54,971 bases of DNA from Clostridia bacterium. GTDB taxonomy: Bacteria > Bacillota > Clostridia > Christensenellales > CAG-138. Shown in pieces: positions 15,900 to 23,987 of this stretch. Below the pieces are notes generated by a model, which saw only the letters and a program-made list of their open reading frames with translations, searched no databases and was not told where the DNA came from. The stretch lies in NCBI GenBank assembly GCA_030526995.1, contig JAUNBP010000007.1:1-54971 (forward strand), read 5' to 3'. Each line of letters begins with the position of its first letter. Position 1 is the first letter of the stretch. Both the position numbers and the translations under genes were made by a program.

Positions 15900-17135
15900 A
15901 TGCAAATGTTAATCAAAAACGCAAGGTTGAGAACGGGCGAAGGGCTCTTTGACCTTGCAATCGACGGCGGAGTTATAAAGGCGGTGGGCGCAAATCTGCA
16001 AGTGGCTGCGCAGACCGTCATAGACGCAGGCGGGGCGCTCGTGACGCCCTCGCTGATAGACCCGCACATTCACTTGGACAAGGTGAACATCTTTGACTCG
16101 GTTCGCAAGAACGTTTCGGGCACGCTCAAGGAGGCTATTGAGATTATCTGGGAGAAAAAGCCCCTCTACACCGTGGACGACGTTGTAAAAAGGGCTTCGG
16201 ATGTGGTCTACCGAGAGCTGAAAAACGGAACGCTCAACATCCGCTCCCATGTCGATATCGACACGATAGGCGGGCTAAAGCCGCTTGAGGGCGTGGTTGC
16301 GCTAAAGGAAAAGTTCAAGGGCCTTGTCGATATCGACCTCATTGCCTTCCCGCAGGAGGGCATAATCAAGGATGCGGGCTGCGACAAGCTGATGTGGGAA
16401 GCCATGGAGAACGGCTGTACGATAGTAGGCGGTATGCCCGCAAACGAGAACAGCCCCGAGGACAGCCTTGCGCACGTCAAGCTCTGCTTTGACATAGCCG
16501 AAAAGTACGACGCCGATATAGATATGCACGTCGACGAAAGCGACGACCCGTTCTACCGCACGCTTGAAATGATAGCCGACGAGACGATAAGGCGGGGCTA
16601 CTACGGCAGGGTCACCGCAGGGCATACCTGTGCGCTTGCGGCGTACGACGACCACTATGCCTCCTACGTTATAGAGAAGGTTGCAAGGGCTAAGATGAAC
16701 ATCATCACCAACCCCGTCACGAACCTCATGCTTCAGGGCAGGCTGGACAAGCAGCCGATTCGCCGCGGCATCACCCGTGTAAAGGAGCTTTTGGCGGCGG
16801 GAGTTACGGTGAGCTTTGGTCAGGACTGCGTAAAGGATACCTTCTATCCCTACGGCAGCGGCGATATGCTTCAGGTTGCAAACATCACCGCCCACGCCGC
16901 CCAGATGAGCCTGCCGCATGAGATAGAAAAGGTCTACGATATGATAACCTTCGATGCGGCAAAGATTCTGAGGCTTGAAAACTACGGCATAGCCGAGGGC
17001 TGCAAGGCAAACCTCGTAATAATAAACGCCGCCGACGCCCGAGATGCGATAAGGCTCGAACCCGAGCGACTCTACGTCATACGAGAGGGCAGGGTGGTTG
17101 CCAAGACGGTCGTAAACACCGAGTTTGCCGTTTAG
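15900..17135 (+). CDS. Amidohydrolase of the cytosine deaminase (CodA) group
   Basis: This 411-residue enzyme has the CodA-like arrangement: H56 and H58 (DPHIHLDK), H210 and E213 (MHVDES), H242 (AGHTCAL) and D309 (SFGQDCVKDTFYPYGSGDML). The phrase after D309 is close to that of bacterial cytosine deaminase, but Gln308 stands where CodA has His. A GGAGGTG site stands six bases before the ATG at 15900; an earlier TTG is inside it. Substrate could be cytosine, isocytosine or another cyclic amidine; exact activity is uncertain. It follows the lipoprotein pair by 27 bases and may be cotranscribed. Confidence 0.82.
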   Translation: MQMLIKNARLRTGEGLFDLAIDGGVIKAVGANLQVAAQTVIDAGGALVTPSLIDPHIHLDKVNIFDSVRKNVSGTLKEAIEIIWEKKPLYTVDDVVKRASDVVYRELKNGTLNIRSHVDIDTIGGLKPLEGVVALKEKFKGLVDIDLIAFPQEGIIKDAGCDKLMWEAMENGCTIVGGMPANENSPEDSLAHVKLCFDIAEKYDADIDMHVDESDDPFYRTLEMIADETIRRGYYGRVTAGHTCALAAYDDHYASYVIEKVARAKMNIITNPVTNLMLQGRLDKQPIRRGITRVKELLAAGVTVSFGQDCVKDTFYPYGSGDMLQVANITAHAAQMSLPHEIEKVYDMITFDAAKILRLENYGIAEGCKANLVIINAADARDAIRLEPERLYVIREGRVVAKTVVNTEFAV

Positions 17136-17204
17136 GGCTCAGTCCACGGTTCGTGGATTGCGCTTAAGGGCCCGTCGGGGTAAAATGCCTTCGAGGTGAT
17201 GAAA

Positions 17205-17786
17205 ATGGAACCCACAACGGGACAGAAAATTAGGGAGTTGAGGCTTGAAAAGGGGCTCACTCAAAAAAGGCTCGGCGAGATTATAGGCGTGGACGGCAGA
17301 ACCGTTTCCAAGTGGGAGAACGACGGTGGCCTGCCCGACGTGGGCATCCTCCCCGCCCTGTCGCTTGCCCTCGGTGCGGACACGGGCGCCCTGCTTGCAA
17401 GGGCAAATTCGGACAAAACGCCCGCCACCGTAAACGTTTCCAAGCTGCGCTTTTTCGTCTGCCCCGAATGTAAGGGGCTGACGCTCGCATTTGGCAGGAG
17501 CAACGCAAGCTGCTGCGGGCGCAGGCTTGTTGCGATAAGCCCGAAGAAGGCGGAGGAGGATAAAAAGCTCGAGGTTGCGGTTTCGGACGGCGACCTGCTT
17601 ATAAGTTCGAACCACCCCATGACCAAGGAGGATTACATAGCCTTCGTTGCGTTCTTGGGGCGCAACGGGCTTTGCCTCTACCCGCAGTACCCCGAATGGG
17701 AGCTTTCGGTGCGCATACCGCTCTTCTCCCACGGCACGCTCATGTTCTACTCCGAAAAGCAGGGGCTTTTGTATCAATATGTTTGA
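17205..17786 (+). CDS. XRE regulator with zinc-ribbon and desulfoferrodoxin-like tail
   Basis: This 193-residue protein has an N-terminal XRE helix-turn-helix (residues 5-60, with LTQKRLGEIIGVDGRTVSKWE), then a CPEC...CC segment like a small zinc ribbon and a C-terminal part starting SNHPMTKEDYIAFVAF that matches the phrasing of desulfoferrodoxin/neelaredoxin folds. In that family, iron is bound by His and Cys; here most iron ligands seem missing, so sensing or dimerization is more likely than superoxide reduction. GAGG eight bases before the ATG at 17205 supports this start. It lies alone between the CodA-like enzyme and an AlkZ-related gene. Confidence 0.78.
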   Translation: MEPTTGQKIRELRLEKGLTQKRLGEIIGVDGRTVSKWENDGGLPDVGILPALSLALGADTGALLARANSDKTPATVNVSKLRFFVCPECKGLTLAFGRSNASCCGRRLVAISPKKAEEDKKLEVAVSDGDLLISSNHPMTKEDYIAFVAFLGRNGLCLYPQYPEWELSVRIPLFSHGTLMFYSEKQGLLYQYV

Positions 17787-17815
17787 CTGAAACTTTTAAG
17801 AAAGGGGGCGAAGCC

Positions 17816-18484
17816 ATGCGCCTTATAAGCTCCAAGGAGGACTTAAAGGAATTGGTGGACGAGCTGGGCTTTCTGCCGTTTTTTAAGAATGAAATTGCGG
17901 GCTTTTCGATAGAGGAGCGCATACTTCCAAGGCTGTGGTTCTCCGATACTGAGGACGGGCCGTGGGAGTGGAAGGGCGAGGTCATATGCGAAACGGGCTG
18001 CGCCTACGGAAAGCTCTTTTGCGGCAAGGCGGGCTTTGTAAGTGCGAAATGGTACCCCGATTTTGCCAACTATCGCAGGGACGGCTACGACTTTGACGCA
18101 AGGTGCGAGGACGGATTGGTTCCGTATTCGGACAAGCTCGTGTATGAGATTATTGCGGGGAGGGACAGCCTGCTTTCAAAGGAGGTCAAGCGGCTCGGAG
18201 GCTTTTCAAAGCGGGGCAAGTCGGGCTTTGACTCGATTATCGCCCGTTTGCAGATGCTCTGCTATGTGACGACGGCGGACTTTGAGTATCAGCGAGACCG
18301 ACACGGCAAGCCCTACGGCTGGGGCGTCGCCCGCTACGCAACGCCGGAGAACCACTTCAAAGAGCCGTTCTGCAACGCCGTGTATCAAAGAAGTCCCCAA
18401 GAGTCCAAGCAAAGGATATTGAAGCACCTCTCCACCATCCTTCCCAACGCCACGGAGAACGAAAGGGAAAGGCTGCTGCATTAA
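17816..18484 (+). CDS. AlkZ-related protein of unknown function
   Basis: This 222-residue cytoplasmic protein starts at the ATG behind AAAGGGGGCG. Its phrasing (ELGFLPFFKNEIAGFSIEE, WEWKGE, YDFDARCEDG and a C-terminal YGWGVARYATPE) matches a widespread Firmicutes family that databases name AlkZ-related, i.e. distantly like winged-helix DNA glycosylases. No catalytic residue can be confirmed here. It follows the XRE-type regulator after 29 bases and may be its target. Confidence 0.7.
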   Translation: MRLISSKEDLKELVDELGFLPFFKNEIAGFSIEERILPRLWFSDTEDGPWEWKGEVICETGCAYGKLFCGKAGFVSAKWYPDFANYRRDGYDFDARCEDGLVPYSDKLVYEIIAGRDSLLSKEVKRLGGFSKRGKSGFDSIIARLQMLCYVTTADFEYQRDRHGKPYGWGVARYATPENHFKEPFCNAVYQRSPQESKQRILKHLSTILPNATENERERLLH

Positions 18485-18486
18485 AA

Positions 18487-18510
18487 ACCTCCCCAAAATC
18501 AGGGGAGGTT
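18487..18510. terminator. Hairpin terminator between convergent genes
   Basis: Arms AACCTCCCC and GGGGAGGTT flank a seven-base loop, with A-rich sequence on the left, so a minus-strand transcript ends in a T run. It lies directly after the AlkZ-related stop codon and can also stop transcripts from the glycerate kinase gene. Confidence 0.7.
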
Positions 18511-18513
18511 GCA

Positions 18514-18577
18514 GGCGGGCGGATGATATCCGCCCCTACATAATCCGTTTCGGCGGGCGGATGATATCCGCCCCTAC
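18514..18577. repeat. Palindromic repeat pair (REP-like)
   Basis: Two copies of GGCGGGCGGATGATATCCGC followed by CCCTAC (18514-18539 and 18552-18577), spaced 38 bases apart. The core is that of the arrays at 10453 and 40485, but the flanks differ. It lies between the convergent AlkZ-related and glycerate kinase genes. Confidence 0.85.
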
Positions 18578-18629
18578 ATATGGTAACCATAAAGGGCACT
18601 TTGTTGCGACTTCGCTGCTCCTGTGGGGA

Positions 18630-19868
18630 TTATTCGGCTCTGTTTATCAAAACAATAGAGACGTCGTTTACGTTTGTGCCGGTGGGACCGGTGATTATAA
18701 GGCCCTCCACGGCTTTTAGGGCGTTGTAGGCGTCGTTGTTTTTCAGCGTTTCAAACAGGACTATGCCTTGATCCTTGAGCCTATCAAACGTGGTGTTGTC
18801 AACATAGCCGCCTGCAGCATCGGTAGGGCCGTCGGTGCCGTCCGAGCCTACCGAAAAGACGGCGGTGTTCTCACAGTCCCTTATTCCCTCCGCCGCCGCA
18901 AGCGCAAGCTCCTGATTCCTGCCGCCCTTGCCGCTGCCCAAAAGATGCACGACGGTTTCGCCGCCCGCAATCAGCGCCGTTGAGTGGGCTGCCGTCCCGT
19001 AATACCTCGCCATTGCAGCTAAGAAGGCACCCGCTTCACGGGCCTCGCAGCTTAGAGAATCGGTGAGTATCACAGGCTCATAGCCCCGTTCCCTGCACGC
19101 AGAGGCTGCAGCCTCGCACAGCTCCCGCACGCTGCCGGTTATCACGGTCTCAACGTTGTCAAGTATCTTTGGCGTCTCCTCCATGAGCAGGGGTTTCATA
19201 TCGTGCGTGAGCTTTAGCCCGTATTTTTGAACTATCCTTTGGGCGTCCTCGCAGGTGGAGCTGTCGGGATAGGCGGGCCCCGAGGCTATCATGTCCAAGG
19301 GGTCTCCGATTATATCCGACAACACGATGGAATAGACCCTTGCAGGGGCGCAGTGCAGGGCGAACCTGCCGCCCTTGACCTTGGAAACGCGCTTTCTTAT
19401 CGTGTTCATCTCCACGATGTCCGCCCCGCAGGATAGGAGCTGCCCCGTCAGGTTCATAAGCTCGTCGGGCGATATCTTCGGCGCTTCAAACAGCGCCGAG
19501 CCGCCGCCCGAAATCAACAGCAGCACATGGTCGCAGGCCTTCAAGCCGCTCGTGAGCTTTAACGCCTCGTCCGTTGCCGAAAAGGAGTTTTCGTCGGGCA
19601 CGGGATGCCCCGCCTCGAAAACTCGAACGCCCTCAATCTCGCCCCTGCTGTGTCCGTACTTGGTTATGACGATGCCGCCGTCTATCCTGTCCTTTAAGAC
19701 CTGCTTTGCAGCATGGGCCATCGCCCACGCCGCCTTGCCCACGGAGACTAAGAGGAGCTTTCCGCCCTCAAACCTTCTCCCGTCAAGCGCCCTCTTTACC
19801 GCAGCATCGGGCAGCACCGCCGCAATCGCCCTGCCCGTTATAAACTCGCAATCCGCTCTAAGGCTCAT
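18630..19868 (-). CDS. Glycerate 2-kinase (MOFRL/GckA family)
   Basis: This 412-residue protein belongs to the MOFRL (GckA/TtuD) family of class II glycerate kinases, with N-terminal DUF4147 (LLLVSVGKAAWAMAHAA near residues 38-53; LISGGGSALFEAP) and the C-terminal MOFRL part (GKGGRNQELALAAA, then SVGSDGTDGPTDAAGG). It would phosphorylate D-glycerate to 2-phosphoglycerate, an entry to glycolysis. Older annotations call the family hydroxypyruvate reductase, without good support. A GAGAAGGAGG site precedes it. It is downstream of a GntP permease and a CdaR-type regulator, so a glycerate (or sugar-acid derived glycerate) utilisation cluster is likely. Confidence 0.9.
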   Translation of the reverse strand: MSLRADCEFITGRAIAAVLPDAAVKRALDGRRFEGGKLLLVSVGKAAWAMAHAAKQVLKDRIDGGIVITKYGHSRGEIEGVRVFEAGHPVPDENSFSATDEALKLTSGLKACDHVLLLISGGGSALFEAPKISPDELMNLTGQLLSCGADIVEMNTIRKRVSKVKGGRFALHCAPARVYSIVLSDIIGDPLDMIASGPAYPDSSTCEDAQRIVQKYGLKLTHDMKPLLMEETPKILDNVETVITGSVRELCEAAASACRERGYEPVILTDSLSCEAREAGAFLAAMARYYGTAAHSTALIAGGETVVHLLGSGKGGRNQELALAAAEGIRDCENTAVFSVGSDGTDGPTDAAGGYVDNTTFDRLKDQGIVLFETLKNNDAYNALKAVEGLIITGPTGTNVNDVSIVLINRAE

Positions 19869-19935
19869 ATTACCTCCTTCTCAATCCCGTTCAAAACTTT
19901 TAGGGATTTTTCAGTCGTTAAATGATCCGCAAAAA

Positions 19936-19964
19936 CCGAGCCGCCAAGGGCTTTGGCAGCTCGG
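19936..19964 (-). terminator. Terminator between gntP-like and glycerate kinase genes
   Basis: On the minus strand arms CCGAGCTGCCAA and TTGGCGGCTCGG, with one mismatch, enclose a short loop and are followed by TTTTTGCGG. It would partly separate expression of the permease from the kinase gene, or attenuate read-through. Confidence 0.75.
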
Positions 19965-19977
19965 CAAAGGTTAGTGA

Positions 19978-21327
19978 TTAATGCAGGAACAGGGATACGA
20001 TGAACACGCCGATGATGGACGCAAGGCCTATGACCAGCGTTCCGAGCGTCTGCGTCTTGTAGCCCTTTTCGGGAGTCATCTCACCGAAGTTGGTGACAAC
20101 CCAGAAGTAGGAGTCGTTCGCATGGGAGACCGTCATTGCGCCTGCGCCGATTGCAATAACCGTGAGGGCTGCAAGTGCCGGAGTGTCGAGTCCCAGCGTT
20201 GGGAGCAGCGGGGCTATGATGCCCGCCGTCGTCGTGATGGCTACCGTCGAGGAGCCCTGTGCGGACTTTAGAATTGCCGCAAGGATGAACGGGAAGAAGA
20301 TGCCGATTGCCTCGAACACGGTTGCGTTGCTGTTGATGTAGTTGACCATGTCGGAGTTGGAAACTACCCTGCCTAAAACGCCGCCGGCTGCGGTGACGAA
20401 CAGGATGGGGCCGACCGTCTTTAAGGTGTCGTTGGTAAGCTCATAGAAGCTCTTGCCCTTGTGCGCTGCAAGCAGGCAGATGATTGCAATGATTGCGCCG
20501 ACCGCAAGTGCGATGATCGGGGTTCCGAGGAAGGTTACAATGGGTACTGCAAGCCCTGCCATCGAAAATGCCGAGGAAAGTCCCATCAGGATGATAGGAA
20601 CGACTATCGGAGCAAAGGCGAGCCATGCGTTGGGGAGCTTGCCGTACTCGGCTACTAACTGCTCGTAGGTCTTTACGGTTTCGTCGTTGTCAACATCGTC
20701 CGCAGCCTTAACGCGCTTGCCGATGAACTTGGCAAAGAAGTAGCCCGCTATCAAGGCAGGAATCGAAACGAGTGCGCCGAGTCCCATGACCAAAAGCAGA
20801 TTTTCGCCCACGCCCAAGGTGCCTGCAGCCGCAATCGGCCCGGGCGTCGGCGGGATGAAGCAGTGGCTGATGTACAAGCCCATTGAAAGGGCTACCGTCA
20901 TTGCAACGCTGCTCGTGCCGGTGCGCTTTACCATGGCCTTTCTGATTGGGTTAAGTACGACAAAGCCGCTGTCGCAGAATACCGGAATCGATACGATCCA
21001 GCCCATCAGAAGGATTGCAAGCTCGGGATGCTTCTTGCCTACGAGCTTGACCACGCAGTCCGCCATCTTGAGCGCCGCACCCGTGGCTTCAAGCAGGGTT
21101 CCTACCAATGCGCCGAAGATGATGACGATACCTATGCTGCTGAATGTGCCGCTAAAGCCTGCGCCTATCGTGCTCGGCAGGTCGGTAAGCGGTATCCCTG
21201 CAATCAAACCGAAAATCAAGGAAATGCCCATGATTGCAAGGAACGGATGAATCTTGAACTTGCTTATCGCAATAATCATCAATGCGACCGCAAGAACAAA
21301 GACGATGATTAGTCCTATGCCTGTCAT
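19978..21327 (-). CDS. GntP-family sugar acid:H+ symporter
   Basis: This 449-residue protein has about 12 hydrophobic segments and family phrases such as SIPVFCDSGFVVLNPI, HCFIPPTPGPIAAAGTLGV and AQGSSTVAITTTAG, all typical of the gluconate:H+ symporter family. In this cluster (glycerate kinase and CdaR) the likely substrate is D-glycerate. GGAGG stands nine bases before the ATG. The upstream region has a perfect TATAAT and poor -35, which fits activator-dependent expression. Confidence 0.9.
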   Translation of the reverse strand: MTGIGLIIVFVLAVALMIIAISKFKIHPFLAIMGISLIFGLIAGIPLTDLPSTIGAGFSGTFSSIGIVIIFGALVGTLLEATGAALKMADCVVKLVGKKHPELAILLMGWIVSIPVFCDSGFVVLNPIRKAMVKRTGTSSVAMTVALSMGLYISHCFIPPTPGPIAAAGTLGVGENLLLVMGLGALVSIPALIAGYFFAKFIGKRVKAADDVDNDETVKTYEQLVAEYGKLPNAWLAFAPIVVPIILMGLSSAFSMAGLAVPIVTFLGTPIIALAVGAIIAIICLLAAHKGKSFYELTNDTLKTVGPILFVTAAGGVLGRVVSNSDMVNYINSNATVFEAIGIFFPFILAAILKSAQGSSTVAITTTAGIIAPLLPTLGLDTPALAALTVIAIGAGAMTVSHANDSYFWVVTNFGEMTPEKGYKTQTLGTLVIGLASIIGVFIVSLFLH

Positions 21328-21358
21328 TTTTCAAACCTCCAAAAATTTTTTGTAACTC

Positions 21359-21386
21359 CTCTGTGTTACAGAGCCATTATATACTA
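21359..21386 (-). promoter_or_regulatory. Promoter and inverted repeat upstream of the GntP gene
   Basis: On the minus strand a TATAAT (21378-21383 region, inside TAGTATATAATGG) has no recognisable -35 box. Next to it is a perfect inverted repeat, CTCTGT-GTT-ACAGAG (21359-21373), with an overlapping GTAAC/GTTAC pair. Activation by the CdaR-type protein is inferred. Confidence 0.5.
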
Positions 21387-21459
21387 AATTTTCCAATAGC
21401 TCTATGGTTTGAAAAACAAAAAAATCGACTTTTTTCTGTTTTTTATACTGTTCTTGTGG

Positions 21460-22641
21460 CTAAACTGTGACAGTGTCCTCGCTTTTTTCCATCAGGCCAT
21501 GGACATCGGCGTAGAAATGCACGGCATTGTAGAACAGGGAGGAGAAGCGGATGCTTCGAGGGTCATAGCCCGTGCGCTCCTGTATCTGCTTCAGCCTGTA
21601 TTGCAGGGTGTTTTTATGTATGTACAGTCGCTCTGCCGCCAGCGAAATCGAGCCTTCGCAGGCGTAGTAGGTGTTCAAGAGGCTGACATTTCTGCCAATC
21701 TCCTCATCGGAGTAGCCCTTGAATATCCTGCGTATGTATTCGAGCTTTATGGAATCGGAAATTTCGCTTGAAAATATCTCCATATTGATGCTGTCATAGA
21801 AGCGCACATCCTTGTTCGGGGATCGCAGGCAGGTTCTGAGCGCCTTCCTTGCCCTTTGAAACGCCGTGCTTATAAAGAGCATACTTGGCACCCGCATATC
21901 TATGCCTACACAGCAATACAGGGAGGGCTGCCTGCTTTCAACCTGCGATTTTACGGTTTTTGCAAACAGCATGAGCGGCAAGTCCTCCAAAATCGGAACA
22001 CAGCCCACGAGGAAGCTGCCCGATTTGAACCCTATGGCGTTCTTGGTTGCATGAATGTAGCGCATGACCGCACTCTCCGCCTCGTCAATGCTGCGCTGCA
22101 GCGAGGCGGAAAGGGACTCGTCCTTGGGAATTATGCTCACCATAAGCACCCTTCTCGGAATCATTATGTCGATATTGAGCTGCTGGCCCTCCGAAGCCAT
22201 GCGCCTGTCGATGTCCTCCGCTCTTGCGTGAATCCAGTCGTTCAAAAAGCGGGAACGGATGCGCTCCTCCATGCTGCTCTCCTCGTGCATAGACAGGTCG
22301 AGCAAGAGTATCTCCGTCATCTTTTTAATGATTTCACCAAACTTGGCAACCGAATCGGGCGGGCCGGTAACGCCTATTACGCCTACAATCTCGCCGTGCA
22401 CCTCCACCGGAAGGTTAATCCCCTGCCTCGTCCCCGGGAACTCCTCGTCAAATCTTATCGCAAGACTTGTCAGCTTTTCGTCAAGGATTTGCTTTGCCCC
22501 GCCGTGGAAGGTGCCGATGCGCTCCGGATCGGTGCTTGCAATGATGATACCCTGCGAATCCATCATGTTCACCTTCTCACCTATGATCTTGCTTATCTCA
22601 TGCACTATCTGCATACAGCTCTCTCTCGGAAATGTCATCAT
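21460..22641 (-). CDS. CdaR-family sugar diacid regulator
   Basis: This 393-residue regulator has the CdaR layout: N-terminal sugar-diacid recognition domain (VHEISKIIGEKVNMMDSQGIIIAST, then INLPVEVHGEIVGVIGVTG), a middle GGDEF-like part and a C-terminal PucR-type helix-turn-helix (LLNTYYACEGSISLAAERLYIHKNTLQYRLKQI begins near residue 325). CdaR proteins activate glycerate and glucarate genes in response to glycerate-related ligands. The start at 22641 is chosen because AGGTGG precedes it. It lies upstream of the permease and kinase genes, with a 132-base gap. Confidence 0.9.
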   Translation of the reverse strand: MMTFPRESCMQIVHEISKIIGEKVNMMDSQGIIIASTDPERIGTFHGGAKQILDEKLTSLAIRFDEEFPGTRQGINLPVEVHGEIVGVIGVTGPPDSVAKFGEIIKKMTEILLLDLSMHEESSMEERIRSRFLNDWIHARAEDIDRRMASEGQQLNIDIMIPRRVLMVSIIPKDESLSASLQRSIDEAESAVMRYIHATKNAIGFKSGSFLVGCVPILEDLPLMLFAKTVKSQVESRQPSLYCCVGIDMRVPSMLFISTAFQRARKALRTCLRSPNKDVRFYDSINMEIFSSEISDSIKLEYIRRIFKGYSDEEIGRNVSLLNTYYACEGSISLAAERLYIHKNTLQYRLKQIQERTGYDPRSIRFSSLFYNAVHFYADVHGLMEKSEDTVTV

Positions 22642-22686
22642 CTCGCCACCTTCACCTGAATTTTTCCCAACCGGTTTCATCCTTAT

Positions 22687-22714
22687 ATTTTAACATAAAT
22701 CCCTGCCTTGGCAA
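22687..22714 (-). promoter_or_regulatory. Promoter of the CdaR-type gene
   Basis: On the minus strand TTGCCA (22709-22714), a 16-base spacer and TAAAAT (22687-22692) lie about 45 bases before the start codon. Confidence 0.55.
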
Positions 22715-22729
22715 TGGTTTTTTTATTTT

Positions 22730-22759
22730 GTACTTTTCTTTTGGCGGAAAGAAAAGTAC
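22730..22759. repeat. Long perfect palindrome around TGGCGG
   Basis: Arms GTACTTTTCTTT and AAAGAAAAGTAC (12 bases each) flank the loop TGGCGG. No T run follows on either strand, so a normal terminator is doubtful; similar elements recur between genes in many bacteria. Confidence 0.65.
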
Positions 22760-22795
22760 CAAAAGAAACCGCAAAAAGAGCAAGGGGTGAATTTT

Positions 22796-22824
22796 TAATG
22801 CGTAATTCGTAATTCGTAATTAAA
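22796..22824. repeat. AT-rich nonamer repeat, copy 3, inverted
   Basis: Three CGTAATT words in a row are the reverse complement of the repeats at 1-33 and 10683-10710. It lies between the DHHW protein stop codon and the palindrome at 22730. Confidence 0.5.
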
Positions 22825-22883
22825 ATGGTGAGCCGTTTGGTTGGCGGGCACGCAAAAAGGAGGCTGTCGTACTCACCAAAAGC

Positions 22884-23984
22884 TCAATCCTTTAGCGAGG
22901 CGCTGTTGTTGAGGATGGTGGTGGAGTAGATGAAGAGGACGTCTTGGTCGGTGAAGGTTACGAACTCGCCCACGTAGGCGCTTGAGATATAGCGGATATC
23001 GACGAGGGTGATTTTGGCATAGCTGTCGAGCAGCAGTGGGGCTAAGGATGAGCCAAACGAGTCGCGGAAGATGATAAGCTCGGCATCGGATTGGCTATGG
23101 GGGTTTTCAATCGTCATAAGGGGACTGGCGCCGTGCAGGAAGATGTCATAGGAGTCCATGCCCGAGTAGCCCTCGTAGTCATAGACGGTGGTAATTTCGC
23201 CGCTTTCATAGTTGGTGACCGTGGCGGAGTCTATGGCGGGGGAGTGCAGTATGGTCAGCGTTTCGGCGGCGATGGGCAGGGCGGACTGCCCGTAGTAGGC
23301 GCCGTAGAAGCCCGAGAGGGTTTCGTAGGTATAGGAGGTCTCGGGCTCAAAGCCCATTTGAAGGGCAAGGGCTGCTACAACCTCCGTGAGCGCTTCCTGC
23401 CTCCAGTGCGGGTCGGTGCGATAGTAGTCGGAGGCGGAGAGCGCCGGGAATATGTCGATGTGCTCCATGTTCTGTACGGTGGAGGTGAACAGCTCGACAA
23501 GGCGGGGGTAGTCCATGGCGGGATAGCCGTGCGCCCTTGCAAGGAAGTAGTTTTTGTCGGGGATTACGGAGTAGTAGACCTTGCAATTGGAGTTTTTGAG
23601 GTAGAGGTCGTACAGGGCGTTGAGCTTGCTTGCGGCGGAGAGGACGGAGCTTTCGTTGAGCGGGTATTCTATGGACGAAACGCTGTTTTCAGCCACGTAA
23701 ATGCCGTTGTTGTCGCTTTGAAACAGCACGGAAAACTGCCAGAGCGCCTTGACGGTGCGAAAGTTTTCGCGGAACGGGAACTGATCGAGGGCAAAGGTCT
23801 CAAAGTCGGTCATAAATTCGCCCGAAAGGACGGTGGCAAGGCTGAGCTTTGGAAACTGCTTTAGTGCCCTGCGCTCGGAGTAGGAAACGTCGTCCTTGGC
23901 TCGAAACACGAAGAGGAGGGAAAGCACAAGGAGGGTTGCGCCAAGGCTTACAAGGGTTATGAGGTTCAAAACGTTCTTTTTCAT
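22884..23984 (-). CDS. DHHW (AlgJ/AlgX-like) surface protein
   Basis: This 366-residue protein has one N-terminal membrane helix and then an SGNH-like domain typical of partners of MBOAT acyltransferases: TDPHW (the DHHW box variant) and FRDSFGSSLAP, which supplies the likely catalytic Asp and Ser. In alginate-type systems such proteins transfer acetyl groups to surface polysaccharide after the MBOAT protein has moved them across the membrane. It starts three bases after the MBOAT stop, with only a weak RBS, so coupling is likely. The polymer acetylated is unknown. Confidence 0.85.
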   Translation of the reverse strand: MKKNVLNLITLVSLGATLLVLSLLFVFRAKDDVSYSERRALKQFPKLSLATVLSGEFMTDFETFALDQFPFRENFRTVKALWQFSVLFQSDNNGIYVAENSVSSIEYPLNESSVLSAASKLNALYDLYLKNSNCKVYYSVIPDKNYFLARAHGYPAMDYPRLVELFTSTVQNMEHIDIFPALSASDYYRTDPHWRQEALTEVVAALALQMGFEPETSYTYETLSGFYGAYYGQSALPIAAETLTILHSPAIDSATVTNYESGEITTVYDYEGYSGMDSYDIFLHGASPLMTIENPHSQSDAELIIFRDSFGSSLAPLLLDSYAKITLVDIRYISSAYVGEFVTFTDQDVLFIYSTTILNNSASLKD

Positions 23985-23987
23985 AAG

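Noticed and set aside
17205..17786. Functional superoxide reductase
   Set aside because: The desulfoferrodoxin-like tail keeps the fold phrases but most iron ligands seem missing.
23091..23864. 257-codon open frame on the plus strand
   Set aside because: Antisense to the DHHW protein gene, glycine and valine rich without a recognisable domain; a shadow frame.
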